27,659 bases of DNA. It comes from HRBIN01 sp038891515 (GTDB lineage Archaea > Thermoproteota > Nitrososphaeria_A > Caldarchaeales > Caldarchaeaceae). Under the pieces are notes generated by a model that did not search any database, was not told the origin of the DNA, and saw only the letters and a program-made list of their open reading frames with translations. Within the stretch, counting starts at the first letter, position 1; every line of letters starts with the position of its first letter. This document shows, piece after piece, positions 20,875 to 27,659 of the stretch. The DNA lies in contig JAWAEB010000016.1 in assembly GCA_038891515.1 (NCBI GenBank), forward strand, positions 1 to 27,659, in the 5' to 3' direction. The position numbers and the translations under genes were made by a program.

Positions 20875-22197
20875 ATGGGTTTGAAGACTGTAACGTCTGA
20901 GCAGATGGCCGTGCTGGACATGAACACGGCCTGGATTGGTGTCAGCAGGCTAGTGCTTATGGAGAATGCTGGAAGAGCCCTAGCTGAGAAGATGTTGGAT
21001 GAGATGGGCGATATTAGGGGTAGGAAGGTTCTGGTATTATGCGGGCCTGGCAATAATGGCGGGGATGGGATGGTTGCTGCGAGACACCTTGCTTCATGGG
21101 GTGCAGAGGTGACAGTAATACTGTTATCACATCCAGATAGAATCAGAACTCCCGAGGCTAGGGCCAACTACACGGCCATAAAGAACATGCCCCTCTCGAT
21201 ACGCCTCGAGGTGGCTGACACCCCCTACGAGCTCGCCGCACATGCGGAACTGTTCCAACAGGCGGACGCAATTGTAGACGCAATCCTAGGCACCGGTGTG
21301 AAGGGTAGGCTCAGCGAGCTTTTCGCATCGGCGATAGAGATTGCTAACTCTTCATCAGCCCTCAGAATAGCCGTGGACATACCCACAGGGCTGGACCCAG
21401 ACACAGGCTACGGCGAGGCATGCTTCAACCCCCACCTCGTCGTAACATTCCACGCTGTTAAGCCGGGACTCACCTCCAGGGACTGGCGCATCCAGATAGC
21501 GCCGATAGGAATACCGGAGGAGGCCGAGCTATTGGCAGGCCCAGGCCAGCTGGAGATGCTTCTACGTGGTTTCGGTGAGAGCCTAGCACGGAGTAGGGTT
21601 GCCTACATTTATGGGGATAGGAGTGGAGACCAAGAGGTTAGACAGCTTCTGGAGAGCCTTCCATGCGTTCTAACACACTGCCACTATGATTCGCTGATAG
21701 TCAATCCCCAGACCAGACAAGCTATTGTAGCCTCTCGAGCCATACTACTCGCCGATGACGTAAACCCCAACGATGTCCGGCCATTCACAACACGCAGCCA
21801 ATCCATAATACTTACAACCACCAACAACCCAGTCCAAAACGCATCATACGTAATGTACAGCTCGGTCAAACATGCTAGGCTATCAAGGGAGACTCTCATG
21901 AAAATGTCTGAAGACGTGCGGACCCTATCCCTCAAAATCAAGGCACCGGTATACGTGGTGGGAGATGTGGATACAATGTCGGACGGCTCCGAATCATACC
22001 TTAACTGGGTTGGCGCAACCCCTGACAGTAGTTCATTTAAATATATATGCGCTACGGTGGCATGGATGCTGGGGTCGGGTTGCCGACCCTTACTGGCGAT
22101 GGCTTCCGCCAGCTATGCCATCCGCTCCGCCCGTCCAACAGCCTTCGAGAAACCAAGCTCGCTGGCAGCTCATCTCAGGACATTGACCGGTTTTTAG
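20875..22197 (+). CDS. nnrE: NAD(P)H-hydrate epimerase with degenerate C-terminal half
   Basis: The N-terminal half (about 1-220) is a standard YjeF_N epimerase that converts R-NADHX to S-NADHX: GPGNNGGDG (57-65), DAILGTG (135-141), DIPTGLDPDTG (168-178) and TFHAVKPGL (191-199). The C-terminal half (about 225-440) takes the place of the ADP-dependent dehydratase NnrD but lacks its nucleotide motifs; no ATGGTGD or GDGGN-like sequence is present. Only the final stretch (GCRPLLAMASASYAIRSA…) is reminiscent of the last NnrD helices. ATG 20875 is chosen, about 28 bp after ATAAAGTAAT and with normal spacing to TSEQMAVLD; ATG 20863 is possible. The 3' end overlaps serS by 23 bp. Confidence 0.87.
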   Translation: MGLKTVTSEQMAVLDMNTAWIGVSRLVLMENAGRALAEKMLDEMGDIRGRKVLVLCGPGNNGGDGMVAARHLASWGAEVTVILLSHPDRIRTPEARANYTAIKNMPLSIRLEVADTPYELAAHAELFQQADAIVDAILGTGVKGRLSELFASAIEIANSSSALRIAVDIPTGLDPDTGYGEACFNPHLVVTFHAVKPGLTSRDWRIQIAPIGIPEEAELLAGPGQLEMLLRGFGESLARSRVAYIYGDRSGDQEVRQLLESLPCVLTHCHYDSLIVNPQTRQAIVASRAILLADDVNPNDVRPFTTRSQSIILTTTNNPVQNASYVMYSSVKHARLSRETLMKMSEDVRTLSLKIKAPVYVVGDVDTMSDGSESYLNWVGATPDSSSFKYICATVAWMLGSGCRPLLAMASASYAIRSARPTAFEKPSSLAAHLRTLTGF

Positions 22198-23467
22198 GCT
22201 TTAGCTTTGTTATTCCCGGCATGTATGGGTGGAGCACCTCAGGTATGTCCACCGTACCGTCCCTATTCTGGTAGTTCTCCAGTATAGCCGCTATAGTGCG
22301 TTCGGTAGCTATTGCAGTGCTGTTGAGAGTGTGAACATGCTGTGTCTCCTCTATGTGGGGAGCCTCTCTATATCTTATCTCAAGCCTGTTGGCTTGGTAG
22401 TCGGTGCAGTTGCTACATGAGACCAGCTCCCTATACCTTCTCTGGGCGGGCATCCACACCTCCAAGTCATACTTCTTGGCGGCTATGGGGCCTAGCTCAC
22501 CAATACAGATGTTTACAACCCTGTAGGGTAATCCAAGGGACATGTAAATCTCCTCAGCATTCCGTATGAGGAGTTCATGCTCATCCCATGATTGGCTGGG
22601 CTTGCAGAAGACGAACTGCTCCACCTTTTCAAACTGGTGAACCCTGAATATTCCCTTAGTGTCCTTCCCATGGGCGCCAGCCTCCTTTCTGAAGCATGGG
22701 CTTACGCCAGCGTACCTCAGCGGCAGAACCCTCCCATCTAGAATCTCACCGGCATGAATCCCAGCAATCGGATGCTCCGCAGTACCCACCAGATAGAGGT
22801 CCTCACCCTCAATCTTGTAGAGCATGTCTTGGAAATCTTGGAACGCCACAGCCCCCTCCATATAGCGGCGCTGTATCATGTAGGGTGGTTGCAAAACCCT
22901 GAAGCCCTTACCAGAGAGGAAATCGAGGGCGAACCTTATGAGGGCTAGGTTCAGGAAGACAAGCTCATCCATGAGGAAATAGAATCTGGCGCCAGCTATC
23001 TTGGCGGCAGCGTCTAGGTCTGCGAGTCCGAGCCGCTGCATAATATCTACGTGGTCCATCAGCTCTCCGTCAGCCCTAGGGCTACCCCAGCTCCTGACCA
23101 TGACGTTCTCTTCTTCAGAGGCGCCATCGGGTACAGACTCGTGTGGGATGTTGGGCAGGTTGAAGAGGGTGTCATGGAGTTCCTTGGACACCTTATCCAA
23201 CTTCGCCTCAAGCGAGTCCAGCTCCTCACCTAAGCTCTTCATCGTGGAGACCATAACTGATATATCATAGCCAGCCTTCTTAGCTGCGGCCAGCTCCTCA
23301 GAAACTCTGTTACGCCTGAACCGAAGTCCCTGAACCCGTGTCATCAGCTGCCGCCTCTCAGCGTCCAGCTGGAGACACATATCCACCACCGCGCCGTCCA
23401 ATCCTCTCCTCTCAAGCCCTCTCCTGAAGACCTCGGGCTCCGCCCGCATCCTCTTAATGTTAAGCAT
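22175..23467 (-). CDS. serS: Seryl-tRNA synthetase
   Basis: Class II aminoacyl-tRNA synthetase charging tRNA-Ser; also the first step for any selenocysteine. The 430 residues are of the canonical type, not the rare methanogen type. An N-terminal antiparallel coiled-coil arm spans about 1-110. The core has TAEHP (229-233), motif 2 FRKEAGAHGKDTKGIFRVHQF (259-279) and motif 3 with Arg390 (NSTAIATERTIAAILENYQ, 382-400). The ATG at 23465-23467 lies about 27 bp from TTATAAG, so the message is probably leaderless. It is convergent with nnrE, with a 23 bp overlap. Confidence 0.95.
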   Translation of the reverse strand: MLNIKRMRAEPEVFRRGLERRGLDGAVVDMCLQLDAERRQLMTRVQGLRFRRNRVSEELAAAKKAGYDISVMVSTMKSLGEELDSLEAKLDKVSKELHDTLFNLPNIPHESVPDGASEEENVMVRSWGSPRADGELMDHVDIMQRLGLADLDAAAKIAGARFYFLMDELVFLNLALIRFALDFLSGKGFRVLQPPYMIQRRYMEGAVAFQDFQDMLYKIEGEDLYLVGTAEHPIAGIHAGEILDGRVLPLRYAGVSPCFRKEAGAHGKDTKGIFRVHQFEKVEQFVFCKPSQSWDEHELLIRNAEEIYMSLGLPYRVVNICIGELGPIAAKKYDLEVWMPAQRRYRELVSCSNCTDYQANRLEIRYREAPHIEETQHVHTLNSTAIATERTIAAILENYQNRDGTVDIPEVLHPYMPGITKLKPKNRSMS

Positions 23468-23490
23468 CGTCTATCGGCCCAACATCTTAG

Positions 23491-23497
23491 CTTATAA
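23491..23497 (-). promoter_or_regulatory. TATA-like box of serS
   Basis: On the minus strand it reads GTTATAAG across about 23491-23498, centred about 27 bp before the serS ATG. This implies a leaderless message. Confidence 0.45.
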
Positions 23498-23506
23498 CTC
23501 TGCGGA

Positions 23507-24760
23507 TTACTCCCTCCTGAGGGCCTCGATGGGCTCCAGCTTGGCGGCCCGGTAGGATGGTATGAGCCCTGCTAAGGCTCCCACCGCCACTGCCATGATA
23601 ATGCTCAATAGGATGAGCTCGGGCGTAATTTTGGGAACTACGGCGATTGTTGACGACTGGCCGCCGAACCCTGTGGGGAAGGAGCCTGGCCGCTGCGGGG
23701 TTGGTGGTCCTGAGAAGAGTCCTGCTAGGGCGTACGAGCCAATCGCTCCTGTCACCACACCTGCAAGACCGCCTAAAAGCCCTATTATCACTGCCTCGGC
23801 TAAGAAAGAGAGGAGGACATCACTGGTCTTAAACCCGAGGGCCTTAATAAGTCCAATCTCCCTCACCCTCTCAGTCACGGAAGTGAACATTGTTGTCATT
23901 ATGCCTAGGAAGGCCACAACGACGCTCATCATAGCAACAGAGGAGATGAAGACATTTATAGTCCCCACAATTTGCTGAACCGTAGCCGTAATCGCACTCA
24001 CAGAGAAAACCCTCACATCCTGTCCAAACATTTCCTGTAACTCTCTCACAACCGAGTCGCTCAACCCCACATCCCGAATCTTGACAAATGCTCCACTATA
24101 GCTGGTTCTGCTGGTCAGCTGCTTCCCCGCCTCAAGCGATATGAATATCTGATTGTCTGGGTTGAGGAAGAGTGCTTGACCATATTTATCAAGCTTCCCC
24201 GATACCATGTAGGTCTTGGCAGTTGACTCGCCTGCCAAGTTGTTCGCCCTGACGGTGACGAGTGTACCCACATCTATGTTGGGAAGGTCGGGGTCGGCTG
24301 GATTCCAGACGCTGTAGCCCACCACAGCCGAAGACGTCCCACCCACTATATCGCCTGCGGCCAGCCTAATGTTGGGGAAGAGCCTGTCCAACGCCCTGAG
24401 ACCTATGGCGAGCACCGTGTATGAGCTAGTGGGATCCATTGAGACTGTCTTCCCCCTAGACCGCACTTCACCGGAGGCGATGAGCAGGAAGGGAAATACC
24501 TCGCTTACACCCTCCAAATCCGATATCCTCTTCACAATCTTATCGTCGAAGTTAAAGTCTCCCACCCGCTGGATTAAGATCGAGTCCGCCCCTAGGGACT
24601 GGAGGCTGGAGGTTATTGCATCGCTCAGGCCAGCGGTGGATGCGTTAAGAGCTGTTATGAGTGCGGGTCCAATCACTATCCCTAGGATTGTGAGCGACGA
24701 TCTCAGCTTCCTATCCTTTAAAGCGCTCCAGGCAAGTCTTGCGATATCAAGGAGCCTCAT
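23507..24760 (-). CDS. ABC transporter permease, MacB/FtsX type
   Basis: Membrane subunit of a type VII (MacB-like) ABC system, 417 residues. The typical topology is one N-terminal helix (about 22-42, after ARLAWSALKDRKLRSSLT), a large extracytoplasmic domain (about 43-265), then three helices (about 268-292, 310-345 and 383-405) with the FtsX stretch VTERVREIGLIKALGF (about 293-308). The C-terminal AAKLEPIEALRRE is characteristic of this family. The start ATG overlaps the upstream COG1361 gene by 4 bp, so translation is coupled. Such systems transmit force to, or release, lipoproteins, peptides or surface components. Confidence 0.92.
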   Translation of the reverse strand: MRLLDIARLAWSALKDRKLRSSLTILGIVIGPALITALNASTAGLSDAITSSLQSLGADSILIQRVGDFNFDDKIVKRISDLEGVSEVFPFLLIASGEVRSRGKTVSMDPTSSYTVLAIGLRALDRLFPNIRLAAGDIVGGTSSAVVGYSVWNPADPDLPNIDVGTLVTVRANNLAGESTAKTYMVSGKLDKYGQALFLNPDNQIFISLEAGKQLTSRTSYSGAFVKIRDVGLSDSVVRELQEMFGQDVRVFSVSAITATVQQIVGTINVFISSVAMMSVVVAFLGIMTTMFTSVTERVREIGLIKALGFKTSDVLLSFLAEAVIIGLLGGLAGVVTGAIGSYALAGLFSGPPTPQRPGSFPTGFGGQSSTIAVVPKITPELILLSIIMAVAVGALAGLIPSYRAAKLEPIEALRRE

Positions 24761-26733
24761 CGTCTCCTCATCCCCCGACCAACCAAGAACCCCACAACAG
24801 CTGCCACCGCCACTACAGCGATGGTGAGAGGTGAGATTAGCTGGACGCCTTGGGATGGTGTTGAGGGGCTTGTCCTTGTAGTGGTTGTGGCCGTGTTTGA
24901 TGATTCAGCGACTATGTATTGGAAGTTGTGTGTTATAGTGAATTTCTCCCCGAAGCCGTTCTTGTAAGACACTCTTAGGAGAGCTGTATATGTTCCAGGC
25001 ATGGCCGCCTCATCCACCCTGAAGGCTAGGGTGAAGGATGATACTTGCGATGGGTTTACCAAGCCGATGAATGATGAGGAGTCCACGGTCTCCAACATGG
25101 GTCTGTTCCCCAGCAGCTCCACCAGCACAGAACGAGCCACAGTTGTACCTGTATTGACGACATCACCCACCACATCCACATTATCACCAGCCTTCACCAC
25201 CTCAGGTGAAAACCTCACATTTCTCAGTAATAGGTCTATGTCACCCCTGGCCGCCACAGGTATTTCGAAGGACTCGCTCCTAATCATTCCAGACGGGTCT
25301 CTATACTCGACGGAGGCTCTGATAATGTATGTGGAGTCCGCTGCGGCGGGCGGGATGACCAGCCTATTGACAAATCTCACTGTTTCTTCGGGATTCATGA
25401 CTGGTGTGAAGCGGGTGAGGTCTCCCTCAATGAATGTTAGAGGGGTTCCAGAGGTGGTCAGGGATAGCCGTACATCAGTCACCTTGTAGGGGTTTTTGTT
25501 CACGAACTCTATCGTGAACACGTCTGTTGTCGAGGCGTTGAACATACGGTCACCTAGCCTCACGAGGAAGCCGGGGCGTGCCTGCTCCACAACATCCACC
25601 GAGAGCTGGAACTCCTCCACCCTATCCCTACCCAAGACATCTTGATAGGATGACTTGACCGCGATGATGCTTGGCCCGGTGGGTGAGGAGGAGTCAACAT
25701 ACACCAAAACTGTGAGGGGCAGCTCCTCACCAGGCTTGATTTCGGAGAACTCGTAGATGTTCTTCAGCACCTTTAGATAGCCTGACTGGGGTGTTAGGCT
25801 GAGCTTGACCCTGCTGGCCACAGCGGAGCCTATGTTGGTTACCTTGGCTGAGACTTCGGCGTATGAGCCTCGAGAAACTGTTATGGGTGTCTGCTCCACC
25901 TCAAGATCCTCTCTCCCATTGATGTCAACCGCTATTTTGTATGAGCTGCTCCTCAGTGTGTTCCACTGATTCCGGTAGCTGAGATCCACGTAGAACATGT
26001 GCTGCCCAAGAGTCATCCCCTCAAGCCTTATTGGGAAGCTGAGGGAGAAGCTTCCTCCCGACTGCACGGTTCCTATGAAGCTGGCCCTCACAACACCGGC
26101 TGGAATGGGAGAGTCTATCCTGAGCTCACCAAGAATGTTCGAGACGGTAAGACCTCTTGGGACCTCAAACCAGACCACCAGCTCGGCTACACCGCTGTTG
26201 GGACCCACTGGAACCTCGACACCGTTCTGATACCAGCTTCCCTTGAGGAAGTGAGGGTTCACAGGCTCCGACACCCTAAGCTGTACCTGTCTCGACAGCT
26301 GGGTGATGGGGAGGTTCTCATCAGAGCAGTCCCTGTAGGATATTACCAAATCAGCCGTGTACGTGCCAGGCCGCGCATATTCTAGAATATCCACCGTGAA
26401 CTCTAGGACAGCCGACTCGCCCAGCCGGAGCTGACTGAGATATATCGTGTGGATGTTGGAGCTGCCATCCCAATTGGTGAACGGAAAGGGAGTGTTGGGC
26501 GGCGCCCTGATCCATGCTTGGATGGCACATATTATGTCCTTTCCTGTGTCTAGGTGGGTGAGAGCTATGTTGAGCTTTACGTCACTATCGCCGGGCCCCA
26601 CATCCACCGGGCTATCGAGAGAGCCCCACGCCACCTTAGTTATTTCTATTATGTCGGCTCTAGCAGTTCCGAAGATGGCCAAGGATGATAAGAGGATGAT
26701 AACGAGTGGTAGAATGAGCAGCTTTCTACTCAT
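24757..26733 (-). CDS. Secreted, membrane-anchored COG1361-like protein with tandem beta-sandwich repeats
   Basis: The 658-residue protein has a signal peptide (about 1-26, ending ARA), several CARDB/NEW3-like immunoglobulin-like repeats (NTGTTVARSVLVEL, NIGSAVASRVKLSL and similar) and a C-terminal membrane helix (about 634-654) followed by RGMRRR. A Thr/Ser-rich linker (about 610-630) precedes that helix and may be glycosylated. It therefore stands outside the cell, anchored to the membrane. It is encoded between the ATPase and the permease, with 4-bp overlaps on both sides, which argues for a functional complex: a receptor, periplasmic-adaptor analogue or envelope scaffold for the exporter. 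Confidence 0.85.
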   Translation of the reverse strand: MSRKLLILPLVIILLSSLAIFGTARADIIEITKVAWGSLDSPVDVGPGDSDVKLNIALTHLDTGKDIICAIQAWIRAPPNTPFPFTNWDGSSNIHTIYLSQLRLGESAVLEFTVDILEYARPGTYTADLVISYRDCSDENLPITQLSRQVQLRVSEPVNPHFLKGSWYQNGVEVPVGPNSGVAELVVWFEVPRGLTVSNILGELRIDSPIPAGVVRASFIGTVQSGGSFSLSFPIRLEGMTLGQHMFYVDLSYRNQWNTLRSSSYKIAVDINGREDLEVEQTPITVSRGSYAEVSAKVTNIGSAVASRVKLSLTPQSGYLKVLKNIYEFSEIKPGEELPLTVLVYVDSSSPTGPSIIAVKSSYQDVLGRDRVEEFQLSVDVVEQARPGFLVRLGDRMFNASTTDVFTIEFVNKNPYKVTDVRLSLTTSGTPLTFIEGDLTRFTPVMNPEETVRFVNRLVIPPAAADSTYIIRASVEYRDPSGMIRSESFEIPVAARGDIDLLLRNVRFSPEVVKAGDNVDVVGDVVNTGTTVARSVLVELLGNRPMLETVDSSSFIGLVNPSQVSSFTLAFRVDEAAMPGTYTALLRVSYKNGFGEKFTITHNFQYIVAESSNTATTTTRTSPSTPSQGVQLISPLTIAVVAVAAVVGFLVGRGMRRR

Positions 26734-27470
26734 CGAGTCAGCACCTCCCTTCTAAGGCTCCCACCATCCAGCTGCTCCACCTTCTCGATACGTCCATCCC
26801 TCAAATATACGATTCTATCGGTGGCCATAGCAACTTCCATGTTGTGTGTTACGACAACTATCGTCCTCCCTTTCCTGCTGAGGGTTTTAAGCAGGTCGAC
26901 TATTGTGTGGCCAGTTTTTGAGTCGAGGTTGCCAGTCGGCTCGTCAGCCAAAATTATACTGGGATTGGTGACTAGGGCCCGGGCAATCGCAACTCTCTGC
27001 TGCTCCCCGCCGCTCAGTTGGGTGGGCTTGTTCCTATACTTTCCACTCAGACCCACCTCATCAAGCATCTCCATCGCAATCCTCCTCCTCTCACTCTCCC
27101 CCACCTCCCTCAACATGAGGGGGAGCTCCACATTCCTCAGAACATCTATCCTACTAATCAGATTGTACGACTGGAAGACGAAGCCTATCTTTAGGTTACG
27201 CAGTTCGGCCCGCTGGTTGTCGCTAAGCTTTGCTATGTCCACTCCGTCAATGATGACCTTTCCCTCTGTGGGTCTGTCTAGGGCTCCCAGCATGTTTAGC
27301 AGTGTGGATTTACCGCTTCCACTAGGTCCCACTATGGAGAGGAACTCGGACCTATGTATCTTCAAGTCTATCCCATTAAGGGCGTAGGTGGGGACGCCGT
27401 TCAGCATGTAGACCTTTTTTAGACCGTATATCTCCACCACGTAATCCAAGGTATTAACCACTTCCTTCAA
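26730..27470 (-). CDS. ABC transporter ATP-binding protein, LolD/MacB type
   Basis: Cytoplasmic ATPase of the MacB/LolD class, 246 residues. Walker A GPSGSGKST (48-56), Q-loop FVFQSYNL (97-104), signature LSGGEQQRVA (152-161), Walker B IILADE (172-177) and the switch His in VVTHN are all intact. It powers the permease encoded two genes downstream. The start is TTG 27470; AGAGGT lies directly upstream with little spacing, so the in-frame GTG 27461 (8-9 base spacing) may be the real start. The TGA overlaps the next start (ATGA). A TATA-like box lies at 27504-27509. Confidence 0.92.
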   Translation of the reverse strand: MKEVVNTLDYVVEIYGLKKVYMLNGVPTYALNGIDLKIHRSEFLSIVGPSGSGKSTLLNMLGALDRPTEGKVIIDGVDIAKLSDNQRAELRNLKIGFVFQSYNLISRIDVLRNVELPLMLREVGESERRRIAMEMLDEVGLSGKYRNKPTQLSGGEQQRVAIARALVTNPSIILADEPTGNLDSKTGHTIVDLLKTLSRKGRTIVVVTHNMEVAMATDRIVYLRDGRIEKVEQLDGGSLRREVLTR

Positions 27471-27503
27471 ACCTCTAGGTATTGACCACCTTATCTACCT
27501 TCG

Positions 27504-27509
27504 ATATAT
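27504..27509 (-). promoter_or_regulatory. TATA-like box of the ABC exporter operon
   Basis: ATATAT on the minus strand (CATATATCG), about 37 bp before TTG 27470, giving a start near 27480 and a short leader. Confidence 0.4.
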
Positions 27510-27564
27510 GTTTGCAGAAATCAGAAGACATGAACATTCAAGACGGACAGGGTGGCTTATTATC

Positions 27565-27659
27565 GGCTCTGTTAACTTAAGCCATCTTCATCACCCCTTT
27601 TATGCTGTTCATCAGGTGTAGCGTCTCTGGCTGGGTGAGTATGTGGATGAGGTTTAGCC
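27565..27659 (-). mobile_element. End of an IS6-like insertion sequence (partial)
   Basis: Begins with an inverted-repeat end, GGCTCTGTTAACTTAAGCC (27565-27583), whose first 15 bases match the right end of MITE 1. The rest of the element, including the other repeat, lies beyond the window. Confidence 0.75.
27577..27659 (-). CDS. IS6-like transposase, C-terminal end (partial)
   Basis: The minus-strand frame ends LNLIHILTQPETLHLMNSIKGVMKMA followed by TAA (27577-27579), the stop lying in the inverted repeat as in the IS at 14631. The frame and C-terminal sequence look intact, but the catalytic part lies outside the window. This could be the active source for MITE 1. Confidence 0.65.
   Translation of the reverse strand, partial: LNLIHILTQPETLHLMNSIKGVMKMA

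Noticed and set aside
1..27659. CRISPR array or defence island
   Set aside because: No regularly spaced repeats and no cas, restriction or toxin-antitoxin gene recognised in the window.

Overview
This window looks like a chromosomal segment of a (probably thermophilic) archaeon of the Thermoproteota. It opens with the 3' end of an archaeal-type 23S rRNA gene. The proteins are archaeal in character: a short XPF/ERCC4 nuclease, stand-alone TrpB2, UPF0216, an F420-dependent NADP reductase, a Dpm1-like glycosyltransferase, COG1361 repeats and IS6-type transposases. Many first genes of transcription units have a TATA-like box about 27 bp upstream of a start codon, often TTG or GTG, which points to leaderless transcripts. 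A lineage near Caldarchaeales/Nitrososphaeria or a related deep branch is my guess only.

Layout. 1-380: end of 23S rRNA, with no 5S gene following. 381-2080: an AT-richer, gene-poor 1.7 kb bounded by two imperfect copies of a 35-37 bp repeat. It holds hairpins and a decayed gene. 2114-4215: convergent ERCC4 nuclease and TrpB2. 4263-4522: two back-to-back miniature inverted-repeat elements, one just upstream of the trpB promoter and one supplying the stop codon of a DUF763 gene. 5676-11957: a six-gene co-directional operon (membrane protein, acyl-CoA dehydrogenase, molybdenum hydroxylase large subunit, thiolase-fold protein, DUF35 Zn-ribbon/OB protein, 4HBT thioesterase). 11929-13719: a divergent pair of DUF72 proteins. 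13814-14593: a membrane-anchored J-domain protein. 14631-15313: a complete but frameshifted IS6-like insertion sequence with target duplication. 15367-17635: Dpm1-like glycosyltransferase and ThiL, convergent with a Nudix hydrolase. 17666-22197: UPF0216, F420:NADP reductase, phosphohexomutase, DedA-like protein and NnrE. 22175-23467: SerRS (minus strand). 23507-27470: a three-gene MacB-like ABC exporter operon (minus strand). 27565-27659: the end of a second IS6-like element.

How the genes work together. The 5676-11957 operon is the most interesting unit. Its thiolase-fold protein lacks the nucleophilic Cys and the GHP histidine but sits next to a DUF35 protein. That is the arrangement of Ltp2-type retro-aldolases that cleave beta-hydroxyacyl-CoA, as in steroid side-chain degradation. 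Together with an acyl-CoA dehydrogenase whose usual C-terminal catalytic motif is replaced, a Mo-hydroxylase large subunit without neighbouring FAD/FeS subunits, and a thioesterase, it suggests an undescribed archaeal CoA-thioester degradation or remodelling pathway. The substrate cannot be read from sequence. Other notable points are NnrE carrying a C-terminal half with no recognisable dehydratase motifs, three convergent gene pairs that overlap by 23-29 bp, and IS/MITE insertions that touch promoters and gene ends.
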